Source: CAYMZZ01 sp047600605
Lineage (GTDB): Bacteria; Bacteroidota; Bacteroidia; Chitinophagales; Chitinophagaceae
NCBI GenBank assembly: GCA_047600605.1
Contig: JASGKK010000001.1
Location: 1,240,001-1,304,000, forward strand
Length of the DNA: 64,000 nucleotides
Direction of reading: 5' to 3'
The notes below the pieces were generated by a model, which was not told the origin of the DNA, did not search any database, and saw only the letters and a list, made by a program, of their open reading frames with translations. The position numbers and the translations under genes are program-made. Shown in pieces: positions 1 through 9,016 of the stretch (its first letter is position 1; the number at the start of each line of letters is the position of its first letter).

Positions 1-2
1 AG

Positions 3-833
3 TTTACAGCGGCTGATATTGAAAAATATCACCGCGGGCTGCTTTCGGCTGCAGAAATGCATGCGCTGGAAAAAGCGGCGCTGGAAGATCCGTTCCTCGC
101 CGATGCCCTGGATGGCTATACCGAGCCGGCTGCGCAGCCACAGGCTGACCTGGCCGACCTGCAGGCCCGGCTTGCTAAAAGACTGGAAGAAAAAGAAGAA
201 ACAAAAGTTATCCCCCTTGCTGGCAGCAAACGGCAACTGGCCCCCTGGTGGAAGGCCGCCGCAGCCGCCGTGTTGCTCGTTGGCGGAGCCGCTCTTTACC
301 TGCAGTTGCGCAATACCGGGGAATCTCCGGTTACCCCCATTGCCCAGGCATCCGAAAAAGAGCAGCCACATATTGATGCCAAAGACAAAACAGAAACACC
401 GGTTGCCGGCAATAATGGACTTTTCAACCCCGATTCACTGACCGGTCAGCAATCCGTTGCCAAAGGAGAAAATGCGGCGCCTGCTTTTAATAAGGCAGAG
501 GCCATTACTCAACCAACATCGTCCGGAGTAGCTAAGGAAACCAGCGCACCGGCAGCTATTGAACAGGCAGCCCCTGTAGCAGTGCCGGCTCCCAATGAAC
601 CGGTAGCAACCATCATACCTGTACCGGCCCCTCAGGATGCAGTCATTGCGCGCAACAAAAAAGAAGCTGCCGACAAGGAGGCACAGGAAGGTGCGCTGGC
701 CCGGCAGCAGTCGCAGCAACGTGAAGTTGCAAAGGCGCGCGTACAGACAAGCGATAACCCTGGTCTGAACCAGGAGCTTAAAAGAAAACAGGCCCTGCGT
801 GACGTCTTCTACCGGTTTGGACAACAACAATAA
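3..833 (+). CDS. Membrane-anchored CarboxypepD/TonB-like protein, N-terminal part (partial, frame-broken)
   Basis: The frame is open from the left edge, so the true start lies outside the window. The visible part begins with a soluble helical segment (motif EKYHRGLLSAAEMH) that resembles the cytoplasmic front of anti-sigma-like proteins next to ECF sigma genes in Chitinophagaceae. One transmembrane helix follows (WWKAAAAAVLLVGGAALYL, about 244-300), then an Ala/Pro/Gln-rich periplasmic linker. The frame stops at 831-833 after a CAA run, while the expected continuation (CarboxypepD_reg and TonB-C-like domains) is open in the next frame from 769. I read both parts as one gene with a 1-base-type frame change between 769 and 833. 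Exact function is unknown; an envelope signalling role is inferred. Confidence 0.7.
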   Translation, partial: FTAADIEKYHRGLLSAAEMHALEKAALEDPFLADALDGYTEPAAQPQADLADLQARLAKRLEEKEETKVIPLAGSKRQLAPWWKAAAAAVLLVGGAALYLQLRNTGESPVTPIAQASEKEQPHIDAKDKTETPVAGNNGLFNPDSLTGQQSVAKGENAAPAFNKAEAITQPTSSGVAKETSAPAAIEQAAPVAVPAPNEPVATIIPVPAPQDAVIARNKKEAADKEAQEGALARQQSQQREVAKARVQTSDNPGLNQELKRKQALRDVFYRFGQQQ

Positions 834-1458
834 TAATGCTGTTGCCTACAACTACAATCGTCAATACAATCAACGCGCCAATGTTTTCCGTGGCCGTGTA
901 ACCGACCCTGACAATAATGCCCTGCCCTTTGCCAATATCACGAACCCGGTAGACAATATCGGCACTTATGCTGATGCAAATGGCAACTTCATACTTACCT
1001 CACCCGACTCGGTGCTGAGTGTGCAGGTACGCTCCATTGGTTTTGAAAACCGGCAATACGCCATGCGCAGCCAGGCTCCCAGCAACCAGATAACCCTGCA
1101 GGAAGATCGCAGCCTGAATGCCCGTGTACTCGATACCATTCGCCGTGTGCGCTCTGTAGCCAGCAATACCATGATACATGAAGAACCCGAACCCGCAGAT
1201 GGCTGGAATAATTATGATACTTATATCGCCAACAATCTGCAGATACCTGAAACGGTACGAATGATGGATGTGGGCAGCTCGGGCGCCGAAGTGGAAGTAA
1301 GCTTCGAAGTCAACAGATATGGACAGCCCGTAAACATTAAAATCGTACGCTCTACCTGCACCAAATGTGAGCAGGAAGCCATTCGCCTGATCAAGGAAGG
1401 CCCCCTCTGGAAAAAGAAAGGCCGCAAGAGCAAGACCCGGGTCACACTGTCTTTCTAA
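799..1458 (+). CDS. CarboxypepD_reg plus TonB-C-like domain, C-terminal part of the frame-broken gene
   Basis: This frame is open from 769; the GTG at 799 is only the first nominal start and there is no sign of an independent promoter. After an Asn-rich stretch comes a CarboxypepD_reg-like beta domain (FRGRVTDPDNNALPFANI, then GTYADANGNF). The C-terminal domain resembles the TonB C-terminal fold (YDTYIANNLQIPE, then EVEVSFEVNRYGQPVNIKIV, a CTKC pair, ending TRVTLSF). It lacks its own signal peptide or membrane anchor, which supports its being the periplasmic end of the protein at 3-833. If expressed alone it would stay in the cytoplasm. The family call is from recognition of domain patterns. 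Confidence 0.7.
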   Translation: MTSSTGLDNNNNNAVAYNYNRQYNQRANVFRGRVTDPDNNALPFANITNPVDNIGTYADANGNFILTSPDSVLSVQVRSIGFENRQYAMRSQAPSNQITLQEDRSLNARVLDTIRRVRSVASNTMIHEEPEPADGWNNYDTYIANNLQIPETVRMMDVGSSGAEVEVSFEVNRYGQPVNIKIVRSTCTKCEQEAIRLIKEGPLWKKKGRKSKTRVTLSF

Positions 1459-1500
1459 GTTACCTTTTATTTAATACCCGCCAGTTGGCCAGACTTCCCT

Positions 1501-1508
1501 TATTTTTG
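1501..1508 (+). promoter_or_regulatory. -7 box TATTTTTG of the DUF2911 gene
   Basis: Exact match to the Bacteroidota -7 consensus TAnnTTTG, 21 bases before the ATG at 1530. A TTG lies at 1485-1487, closer than the usual spacing, so the -33 element is uncertain. Confidence 0.5.
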
Positions 1509-1529
1509 CTGCCTCTAAAACACATTGCT

Positions 1530-2363
1530 ATGAAAAGAATTTTTCTGGCGCTTACTGCCACTGCCCTGATGTTTACAGCTCAGGCCCAGTTAAAAACCCC
1601 TGCTCCGAGTCCTTCACAAACCGTTAAGCAGGAATTTGCCTTATCTTCTGTCGAATTGTCTTATTCCCGTCCGGGTATCAAGAGCCGTAAATTATATACC
1701 GATATCGCTCCTGCCGGTAAAGTGTGGCGTACAGGTGCCAATGGTGCCACTACCCTCACTTTTGGTGAAGAAGTAAATATCGGTGGTGTGAAAGTACCTG
1801 CCGGTAAATATGGCCTGCTCAGTATTCCGGATAAAAAAAGCTGGATACTCATCATCAGCAAACAAACAGATGTAACCAGCCCGGCTGCCTATAAAGCCGA
1901 AATGGATGTGGTACGTATCCCTGTAGCTGTTACTAAAACCAAAACAGCCGTAGAAACATTCACCATTCAGTTTGCCAATGTAAAATCTACCAGCCTCGAT
2001 ATTCAGTTGCTGTGGGATAAATCAGTGGTATCTCTGCCCGTAACCGTTGACATCGACAGCAAAATAATGGCCAGCATTGATGCGGCTATGAAAACAGACA
2101 AGCCTCCTTATTTCCAGGCTGCCATGTACTATATGGACAATGGCAAGGATCTGAACCAGGCCCTTTCCTGGTTTAACAAAGCTGTGGAGCAACAACCGGA
2201 TGCTTTCTGGGTACAACACCAATGGGCCAACTGCCTGGCTAAACTGGGTAAAAAACCGGAAGCCATTGCAGCAGCCAATCGCTCAAAGGAACTGGCTCAA
2301 AAAGCTAAAAATGACGATTACGTAAAGCTGAATGATGACCTGCTGAAAAAGCTTGCTAAATAA
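1530..2363 (+). CDS. Secreted DUF2911 domain protein with TPR-like tail
   Basis: The 277-residue product starts with a clear signal peptide (MKRIFLALTATALMFTAQAQ). An in-frame ATG at 1485 lies upstream of the -7 box and is rejected as the start. Residues about 33-175 match DUF2911 (SYSRPGIKSRKLY, VWRTGANGATTLTF, VPAGKYGLLSIP), a small beta domain common in Bacteroidota with no assigned activity. The C-terminal third is helical and TPR-like (YFQAAMYYMDNGKDLNQALS, then WVQHQWANCLAKLGKKPEAI). It is a single gene, followed by a strong bidirectional terminator. Location is probably periplasmic; the function is unknown. Confidence 0.85.
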   Translation: MKRIFLALTATALMFTAQAQLKTPAPSPSQTVKQEFALSSVELSYSRPGIKSRKLYTDIAPAGKVWRTGANGATTLTFGEEVNIGGVKVPAGKYGLLSIPDKKSWILIISKQTDVTSPAAYKAEMDVVRIPVAVTKTKTAVETFTIQFANVKSTSLDIQLLWDKSVVSLPVTVDIDSKIMASIDAAMKTDKPPYFQAAMYYMDNGKDLNQALSWFNKAVEQQPDAFWVQHQWANCLAKLGKKPEAIAAANRSKELAQKAKNDDYVKLNDDLLKKLAK

Positions 2364-2383
2364 TTTTACGCATTCCCCGTAAT

Positions 2384-2415
2384 AAAAAAGAGTTCGCCTG
2401 TGCGAACTCTTTTTT
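2384..2415. terminator. Bidirectional rho-independent terminator
   Basis: A perfect 14-base stem (arms 2384-2397 and 2402-2415, core AGAGTTCGC) with a 4-base loop is flanked by an A run and a T run. It works in both directions and separates the convergent DUF2911 and symporter genes. Confidence 0.92.
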
Positions 2416-2437
2416 ATTGAGTGCGGTCAGCTCTTTA

Positions 2438-4129
2438 TTAAGTTTTCCAGAACAGCTTTGCCACATAACTGAATGCCACCACCGCCAGGGCGCCGACAGC
2501 ATTGAGCCATAAAAAGCCCAGTCCTATCACATCATATTCATTCAGCATGAAAAGCAGGACTACCAGCAATTCGGCTACTATCGCTCCCGCAAATACAGCT
2601 GTACCCTTAACGCTTTTGCAATAGAATGCCACGAGGAACACTCCCAGGATGGTTCCATAAAACAGTGACCCCAGCAGATTCACAGCTTCGATCAGGCTAT
2701 TGCCGATATTGGAGGCAAACATTGCCACAGCTATACAAAACACCCCCCAACCAAACGTATACCATTTGGAGATTTTATAATCCTGCTCCTCCGTAGCTTC
2801 TTTTCGGCTAAACCGTTTGTGAAAATTGATAACAGTACTGGATGCAAGTGAATTGAGTGCGGCAGCGATGCTGCCCCAGGATGCCAGAAAGATGATCGCG
2901 ATCAGCAGGCCTACCAGGCCCACCGGCAGATAGTCGATCACAAAACGGAGAAAAATGTAATTGGTATCGTTGTCGTCGCCGCCATTCTTTTTTACCAGTG
3001 CCTGCACGGCCTTACGCACACTGTCTGAACTGCTCTGTAATACCCGCAGCTGCGCAATCGACTGATCAGACTGACTGTTGCCGTATTCTGTAAGTACCGT
3101 CTTTTTTTGTTCCTGGATAACCTGTTGCCGTTCCTGCAATTGCACCAGCTCCTGCCGGTGAGGCGATTGCTCCAGCCTTGTCAGTTCTTTCTGATTAAAA
3201 AAAGCGGGTGCCTGATGAAACTGGTAAAAGGTGAAGACCAGTATACCCACCAGCAGGATCAGGAATTGCATGGGAACCTTTACAATACCATTCATGAGCA
3301 CACCAATGCGGCTTTCGGTCATAGAGCGGGCTGTCAGGTAACGGCCTACCTGCGATTGATCGGCTCCGAAATAAGAAAGCAACAGGAAAAAACCACCGAT
3401 CATACCACTGATGATATTATAACGATCGCCCCAGTCGAAGCCCTTGCCTTCTGTAAAACCGGTGGTGATCACATTCATTCTACCCAGTTTGCCGCCTACT
3501 TCCAGCGCATCAGTAAACCCGACATTTGCCGGCAAATGGTTTACCACATAATAACCGGCAATGAACATACCAGCAAAAATGATCACTAGTTGCAGCTGCT
3601 GTGTATAAGCCACTGCACGCGCACCACCTGTTACTGTATATATAATAAGTAACCCGCCCATAAACAGGTTGGTCCAGTATATATTCCAGTCAAGCAGGGT
3701 TGACAAAATGATGGAAGGCGCAAAAATGCTGATACCTGTAGAAAGGCCCCTTTGTATAAGAAAAAGTAAGGAAGTAAAGGTCCTGGTTTTAGTATCAAAC
3801 CTGGTCTCGAGGTATTCATAAGCGGTGATCAGTTTGAGCCGGGTGAAAACCGGTATAAACGTGATACAAACCACGATGGCTACCAGGGGCAGGCCGAAAT
3901 AATACTGCACAAACCGCATCCCGTCTGTATAGGCCTGGCCGGGTGCTGCCAGAAATGTAACGGCACTTGCCTGTGTGCCCATAATGCTTAACAGTACAAG
4001 CCACCACGGCATACTCCGGTTAGACAGGAAATATCCATCCAGGTTGCGTGTGGTACGGCTTTTATAAATACCATACGCCATGATGCCGGCAAGCGTCGTT
4101 ATAAGTACAATCCAGTCGAGCTGATTCAT
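2438..4129 (-). CDS. Sodium:solute symporter (SSS family)
   Basis: A 563-residue polytopic membrane protein with about 13 hydrophobic helices. Family signs include YFLSNRSMPWW near the N terminus, GTQASAVTFLAAPGQAY, TGGARAVAYTQQLQ and FFLLLSYFGADQSQVGRYL. A roughly 80-residue charged, Gln-rich segment (around residues 320-400, with HRQELVQLQERQQVIQEQKK) interrupts the helices and is probably a loop or coiled coil outside the membrane; this insertion is common in Bacteroidota SSS proteins. The substrate cannot be told from sequence. Its ATG overlaps the stop of a 41-residue membrane protein by ATGA, so it is the third gene of a translationally coupled unit. Confidence 0.9.
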   Translation of the reverse strand: MNQLDWIVLITTLAGIMAYGIYKSRTTRNLDGYFLSNRSMPWWLVLLSIMGTQASAVTFLAAPGQAYTDGMRFVQYYFGLPLVAIVVCITFIPVFTRLKLITAYEYLETRFDTKTRTFTSLLFLIQRGLSTGISIFAPSIILSTLLDWNIYWTNLFMGGLLIIYTVTGGARAVAYTQQLQLVIIFAGMFIAGYYVVNHLPANVGFTDALEVGGKLGRMNVITTGFTEGKGFDWGDRYNIISGMIGGFFLLLSYFGADQSQVGRYLTARSMTESRIGVLMNGIVKVPMQFLILLVGILVFTFYQFHQAPAFFNQKELTRLEQSPHRQELVQLQERQQVIQEQKKTVLTEYGNSQSDQSIAQLRVLQSSSDSVRKAVQALVKKNGGDDNDTNYIFLRFVIDYLPVGLVGLLIAIIFLASWGSIAAALNSLASSTVINFHKRFSRKEATEEQDYKISKWYTFGWGVFCIAVAMFASNIGNSLIEAVNLLGSLFYGTILGVFLVAFYCKSVKGTAVFAGAIVAELLVVLLFMLNEYDVIGLGFLWLNAVGALAVVAFSYVAKLFWKT

Positions 4130-4251
4130 GCAAAATATTCAGTGATCCAATAAAAGATAATAATCTGTACCAGCAGCACCAGTATTACAAAAATGTACCA
4201 CTGCCTCCAGGTTTTAAATAAAGGGATCTTATCTTTTTCGTCTGGTTTCAT
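4126..4251 (-). CDS. 41-residue single-pass membrane protein coupled to the symporter
   Basis: A very short gene. It begins MKPDEKDKIPLFKTW with a charged head, followed by one strong hydrophobic helix (WYIFVILVLLVQIIIFYWI) and ends EYFA. Its ATG overlaps the stop of the 60-residue gene upstream (ATGA at 4248-4251), and its TGA overlaps the symporter ATG (4126-4129). The double overlap strongly suggests it is a real translated gene. By position it may be a small accessory subunit or assembly aid of the symporter; this is inference, as I recognise no family. Confidence 0.7.
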   Translation of the reverse strand: MKPDEKDKIPLFKTWRQWYIFVILVLLVQIIIFYWITEYFA

Positions 4252-4430
4252 CGTCTGTTATTATTAGCACGGGTCCATCCCAAAAACACAATGGCACCGC
4301 CAATGATCAGTCCCAGTAAAATACCAATCCGTACACGTTTGATCGCCAGGCCCAGCAATAATCCCAGCACAATGGCAAAAAGAAAAGCCATTTCGCCCCG
4401 GCGGATACTTGGTTTATTTTGTTTCGTCAT
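4248..4430 (-). CDS. 60-residue two-helix membrane protein, first gene of symporter unit
   Basis: It has a basic N terminus (MTKQNKPSIRRGEM), two hydrophobic helices (FLFAIVLGLLLGLAI, then IGILLGLIIGGAIVFLGW) with an Arg-containing turn between, and a basic tail NNNRR. The stop overlaps the start of the 41-residue gene by ATGA. It resembles small Gly-rich hydrophobic proteins often seen in Bacteroidota. Upstream lies only word-repeat DNA, and I see no good TAnnTTTG box. Confidence 0.65.
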   Translation of the reverse strand: MTKQNKPSIRRGEMAFLFAIVLGLLLGLAIKRVRIGILLGLIIGGAIVFLGWTRANNNRR

Positions 4431-4438
4431 AGTTTTAG

Positions 4439-4686
4439 TGGTCAGTGATCGGTGGTCAGTGGTCAGTGATCGGTGGTCGGTGGATAGTAAGGTTGGTGCA
4501 CTCCTCTCATTTTCAAATTTTCAAATCCTCAAATCATCAAATTATCAAATTATCAAATTTTCCAATCCATTAGCACATCAGCACATTAACCCATTAGCAT
4601 ATTATCCTCTCTCTTCTTCAAATCCTCAAATCACCAAATCTTCAAATCCATTAGCACATTAACCCATTAGCATATTAGCACATTAC
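4439..4686. repeat. Composite word-repeat cluster (7-base and 8-base families)
   Basis: 4439-4490 holds 7-base words of the type GGTCAGT/GATCGGT. 4511-4562 and 4616-4650 hold 8-base words of the type CAAATCCT/CAAATTAT. 4566-4610 and 4648-4686 hold 8-base words around TTAGCACA. The cluster fills the whole gap between two genes of the same strand and contains no gene. Similar words recur in at least 16 other intergenic places in the window. Confidence 0.85.
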
Positions 4687-4687
4687 T

Positions 4688-7195
4688 TCAGAATCCTTTC
4701 TTCTTATTCAACGCAATCAGGTTGGCCAGCAACCGGTATGCACCGGGGACACCGGCTGGCAGCTCACGGAAAAAGACCAGGCCTGTATACGTAAAAAATC
4801 CTTTGCCATATTGCGCTACGAGCAGACTGCCTTCATCTGCATTTTCGCCCGGATCGTTCATACTGATCAATGCAGTCATTTTTGTTTTATCCCAGTTGCT
4901 GCCATGATAAATGCTGCGCTCCTGGATCCATCCTTCAAAGTCGGCTGCAACGATCTTATTCGGATAATTAAAGACAGGATGACCGGGCTGCAGAAAACGA
5001 ACAGCCGCATTTTCATCCGTAATACGTGCCCTGGATATATCAAATGCGTAGGGGCCGATTTTTGCTTTTACCGGACCAATGTTGCTGCTGGTGTTGTATT
5101 GTACAATCAGGTTGCCACCACCAGCCACATACCCCATGAGCTGATCGTAATAACCATTCAGCCATTCATTGGTATTGTATGCCCGTACACCCGTGATAAT
5201 AGCATCAAACTGATCCAGGTGATTGCGTGAAATGTTCTTTTCATCCAGCAGCGTCACTTCATATCCCATCAGTTCAAGCGCCTGCGGTACTTTATCACCT
5301 GCACCGGCGATATAACCGATCTTATGATGTACTGTTTTCAGCTCAAAAGCCACCAGGTTGGTTTCGGCCGGTTTGAAATAAGTGATTGTGGGAATATGAT
5401 CATAAGCGATCCGGCGATGGTAGCTGCTATACCGGATACTATCAGGCGAAGTAGCCACCAGTTTGACCTGCTCACGCAATACGGCTGAGGTATTACCTGC
5501 CGGTGAAAATAAGGCCGATGAATAATTATTGCGGTTGTCGCGGGGATTATACGCAAACCGGCCATCTTTCACTTTCCACTTATTCGAATACTGATACGCC
5601 ATCTGGTAAGAGAGCGTATCAGCTTTATTTGCATAGAACTGTACCTGTACCCGTGTTGCCGTATCACCAATTACCAGGTTATTGTCATTTACAAAACGTA
5701 ATTCCACCGGAGGTAATACAACCAGGGGCTGATAGATCTCTCCTTTCACCGGATCGGTATATTTATAACGGACGGGACAATGCACCGTAAGCGGTACCCC
5801 CTGAATAGTTAATGAAAAATCAGCCGTATAAGCGGGGTCAACATCCGGCTGACCTATTTTTTGCAGATCACTTACCTGAAAATAACCTTCGGCCATTTTT
5901 TCTTTCAGCCAGTACGGTTGCGTAAGCGGATAAGTTTTGGGAATACGGATGGTTGTTGTTTGCTCCAGGTTTACATTGGTGCGTAAAGGAGTATTCAGAT
6001 CAATACTGGTTGCCCCCAGTATTACTTTATCCAGCACCACTTCTGCACCGAGGCGATTGATGGCCGCAAGCTGCACTTTCAATTCGTCGCCCTGCACCGT
6101 AGTGGCTACACGGGTAAATGCTTCGAGGTAGAGGCCACTGCACTGGATCAGCAATTCCTGCACTTCGCGCAGCTTCTGTGTTTTCCAGGGCTGATCAGCC
6201 AGTGTACTGATCTGCTTGTACAGGCTGGCAAGTGCGGACACTGATTTTTCCGGATGCATCAGATCATATTGCTGAATAAGCTGGCTCACCAGTTTACTGA
6301 CTACTTCGCCACCCGGCAGCCTTGCCCACGAAGTATTGACATTATCCAGCAGGGAAACGGCAGGTACAGTACCTCCGGTTGTTTTAAAACTTTCGAAAGC
6401 TTCTCCACGCGAGGCCGGTACACCAAAACCCTGGCTCTTATGCTGACTGCGGCTGGCGGCAGCTATTTCACCATAACTTTTACCCAGCAATGTATTGAAT
6501 CCGCCCACATCAATTTTGAACTGATCGGGTTGAATAGTATTGACTGCACCGAAGTTGAAGGTGTTCCACAAAATACGTTGCGCCTGCCAGGGCTTCACCC
6601 AGCGGAGCTGCTCGGGAAAACGTTTGGGGTCGGCTGCTGCGGCAAAGGCTTCATTGGCCAGTATGGCAGAAGCAGTATGATGACCATGTCCTCCCTCACC
6701 GGTAGTGGGAAAACGGGTAATGATCACATCGGGTTGAAACTTCCGGATCACCCATACCACATCGCTTAATATTTTTTCCTTATCCCATTTGGTAAATGTT
6801 TCTTCTGGGTTCTTGGAGTATCCGAAATCAAATGCGCGGGAAAAGAATTGCTCACCACCGTCTACCCGACGTGCAGCCAGTAATTCCTGTGTGCGGATAA
6901 GTCCCAGCTCCACCCCCTGCTCGTCGCCGATCAGGTTTTGCCCTCCGTCGCCACGGGTGAGTGAAAGATAACCGGTGCGGTATAATTTTTCGTTGGATAA
7001 ATAGGTGATCAGTCGTGTATTCTCATCGTCCGGATGCGCCGCAATGTATAATACACTGCCCAGCACATTCAGTTTTTGCATGGCCTGATAGATTTCAGCC
7101 GAAGTAAGACTGCGTTTTTCCTGGCCCGATACCGGATGGAACAGGTAAAAAAAAGAAATGACCAGCAAACTGATGCGGGTAAAAAATTGCTTCAT
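4688..7195 (-). CDS. Large PIG-L (LmbE) family deacetylase-like protein, exported
   Basis: 835 residues with a signal peptide (ending near PVSGQ). The PIG-L domain shows the zinc motif AHPDDE at residues 53-58 and HGHH at 170-173 (likely ligands H54, D57, H173). This family removes acetyl groups from N-acetylglucosamine-type amines. The protein is three times longer than simple PIG-L enzymes. The middle contains beta-rich domains (about 400-630), and the last 200 residues look like a flavodoxin or glutamine-amidotransferase-type fold (YIAGAGDKVPQALELMGYEV, FDAIITGVRAYNT) followed by a C-terminal beta domain. The substrate is unknown. It is divergent from the gamma-glutamyltransferase gene, with only 104 bases between starts. 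Confidence 0.85.
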   Translation of the reverse strand: MKQFFTRISLLVISFFYLFHPVSGQEKRSLTSAEIYQAMQKLNVLGSVLYIAAHPDDENTRLITYLSNEKLYRTGYLSLTRGDGGQNLIGDEQGVELGLIRTQELLAARRVDGGEQFFSRAFDFGYSKNPEETFTKWDKEKILSDVVWVIRKFQPDVIITRFPTTGEGGHGHHTASAILANEAFAAAADPKRFPEQLRWVKPWQAQRILWNTFNFGAVNTIQPDQFKIDVGGFNTLLGKSYGEIAAASRSQHKSQGFGVPASRGEAFESFKTTGGTVPAVSLLDNVNTSWARLPGGEVVSKLVSQLIQQYDLMHPEKSVSALASLYKQISTLADQPWKTQKLREVQELLIQCSGLYLEAFTRVATTVQGDELKVQLAAINRLGAEVVLDKVILGATSIDLNTPLRTNVNLEQTTTIRIPKTYPLTQPYWLKEKMAEGYFQVSDLQKIGQPDVDPAYTADFSLTIQGVPLTVHCPVRYKYTDPVKGEIYQPLVVLPPVELRFVNDNNLVIGDTATRVQVQFYANKADTLSYQMAYQYSNKWKVKDGRFAYNPRDNRNNYSSALFSPAGNTSAVLREQVKLVATSPDSIRYSSYHRRIAYDHIPTITYFKPAETNLVAFELKTVHHKIGYIAGAGDKVPQALELMGYEVTLLDEKNISRNHLDQFDAIITGVRAYNTNEWLNGYYDQLMGYVAGGGNLIVQYNTSSNIGPVKAKIGPYAFDISRARITDENAAVRFLQPGHPVFNYPNKIVAADFEGWIQERSIYHGSNWDKTKMTALISMNDPGENADEGSLLVAQYGKGFFTYTGLVFFRELPAGVPGAYRLLANLIALNKKKGF

Positions 7196-7299
7196 CCCAT
7201 GTAATTGTGCAGCGAATATAAACTGATGTGTGCAAATGGCTTCTGCCTTCTGTCCATTTTACAGGTTTTAAGTACCTTTCTGCAAATGTTTTAACAGAA

Positions 7300-9015
7300 A
7301 TGAAGATATTTTTTCCGCTGCTATTGCTGGCAGCAGTGCTGCAGGCCTGTACCGGCACACAGAAAAACAGCCTGACCGGCATTGATCCCTATAATTATAC
7401 TATACAGAAAAAAACGGTCGCTACGAATGGAGCCGTGGTCACTGCACACACACTCGCCAGCCAGGTAGGACTGGCTATCTTAAAAAAAGGAGGTAATGCC
7501 GTGGATGCCGCCATTGCCAGTCAGTTGGCGCTTGCTGTTGTATATCCCAATGCCGGCAACCTGGGTGGTGGCGGATTCATGGTGGCACATCTTGCCGATG
7601 GACGTGAACTCGCCATTGATTACCGCGAAAAAGCACCTGGCGGGGCATCGCGCGATATGTATCTCGATGCAGATGGCACGGCGCGTACCGATAAGAGCCA
7701 GGATGGACACCTCGCTGCCGGTGTGCCGGGCACTGTAGCCGGGCTCTTTGCCGCAGCCAAATACGGCAAGCTGTCTTTTGCGGATCTTATCGATCCGGCT
7801 ATAACGCTGGCCGAACATGGATTTGCTATCAACGACAACGAAGCCGCTGCATTGAACAGTCTCCAGGACGATCTGAAAAAATTCAATACCGTACCACCTG
7901 TATTTGTGCGCAACAAGCCCTGGAAAGCCGGTGATACACTGATTCAAAAAGACCTCGCAGCCACCCTCCGGCGAATCAAAGAAAAAGGCGCCGATGGCTT
8001 CTATAAAGGAGAAACAGCGCAGCTGATAGTCGACGAAATGAAACGGGGCAATGGACTGATCACACTGGATGATCTCGCTGCGTATAAAGCGGCTGAACGT
8101 ACGCCCCACAAATTTGACTATAAAGGATACCAGGTGGTAAGTATGCCCATGCCCAGCAGTGGCGGCCTTCTTCTGCATCAGATGCTGAAAATGATAGAGC
8201 CCCGCTCTATAAAAAATGATGGCTTCCTTTCGGCCAGCGCTGTGCAGCTGATGGTAGAGGCAGAACGCCGCGCCTATGCTGACCGTGCCGAATATATGGG
8301 TGATGCCGATTTTTATAAAGTACCGGCTGACCGGTTATCCGCCGACAGTTATATCCAACAACGGATGAAAGATTACCAGCCTGGTATTGCCGGCAACAGC
8401 AGAGCCATTGCTCCGGGCAGACTGCCCGCGCCTGAAAGCGAAGAAACCACTCACCTCAGCATTATTGATAAAGAAGGAAACGCTGTAGCCGTGACCACTA
8501 CACTCAATGGCTCGTATGGCAGCCGTACAGTAGTGGGCGGTGCCGGGTTTCTGCTGAACAATGAAATGGACGACTTCAGTATAAAACCCGGTGTACCGAA
8601 TATGTATGGAGCGGTAGGTGGAGAAGCCAATGCTATTCAACCCGGCAAGCGAATGCTGAGTTCCATGACCCCTACGCTGGTTTTGCAAAATGGCAAACCC
8701 TTCCTCGTAGTGGGTACACCAGGCGGTACTACTATTCCCACATCTGTTTTCCAGACCCTGGTAAACATTATCGATTTTGACCTGACTACAGAAGATGCTG
8801 TTTATAAACCCAAGTTTCACCACCAGTGGCTACCCGATACTGTTTTTGTAGAAAAAAATTTTCCGGATACCGTTTTCCTTCAACTGGAAAAGATGGGATA
8901 TAAGCTGCTTCAGCGCGGACAGATCGGACGTACCGAAGTGATCCGTGTGCTGCCCGATGGCCGCTTTGAAGCCGTAGCCGACAAAAGAGGAGATGATTCG
9001 GCAGAAGGGTGGTAA
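7300..9015 (+). CDS. ggt: Gamma-glutamyltransferase, lipoprotein
   Basis: 571 residues from the ATG at 7300, chosen because it gives a lipoprotein signal (MKIFFPLLLLAAVLQAC, lipid Cys17); the open frame upstream has no such signal. Family hallmarks are GGNAVDAAIA, NAGNLGGGGFMV, and the self-cleavage site ETTHLSIID with catalytic Thr383, followed by TTLNGSYGS and GGAGFLLNNEMDDF. It cleaves the gamma-glutamyl bond of glutathione-like compounds and works at the periplasmic face. Length and motifs are complete. The divergent neighbour is the PIG-L-like protein. Confidence 0.95.
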   Translation: MKIFFPLLLLAAVLQACTGTQKNSLTGIDPYNYTIQKKTVATNGAVVTAHTLASQVGLAILKKGGNAVDAAIASQLALAVVYPNAGNLGGGGFMVAHLADGRELAIDYREKAPGGASRDMYLDADGTARTDKSQDGHLAAGVPGTVAGLFAAAKYGKLSFADLIDPAITLAEHGFAINDNEAAALNSLQDDLKKFNTVPPVFVRNKPWKAGDTLIQKDLAATLRRIKEKGADGFYKGETAQLIVDEMKRGNGLITLDDLAAYKAAERTPHKFDYKGYQVVSMPMPSSGGLLLHQMLKMIEPRSIKNDGFLSASAVQLMVEAERRAYADRAEYMGDADFYKVPADRLSADSYIQQRMKDYQPGIAGNSRAIAPGRLPAPESEETTHLSIIDKEGNAVAVTTTLNGSYGSRTVVGGAGFLLNNEMDDFSIKPGVPNMYGAVGGEANAIQPGKRMLSSMTPTLVLQNGKPFLVVGTPGGTTIPTSVFQTLVNIIDFDLTTEDAVYKPKFHHQWLPDTVFVEKNFPDTVFLQLEKMGYKLLQRGQIGRTEVIRVLPDGRFEAVADKRGDDSAEGW

Positions 9016-9016
9016 A

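Noticed and set aside
4511..4686. Possible CRISPR-like array
   Set aside because: Repeat units are only 8 bases, degenerate, with no spacers and no cas genes anywhere in the window.
7480..8178. Minus-strand frame of 232 codons inside ggt
   Set aside because: Shadow of the gamma-glutamyltransferase gene; no domain and no promoter.
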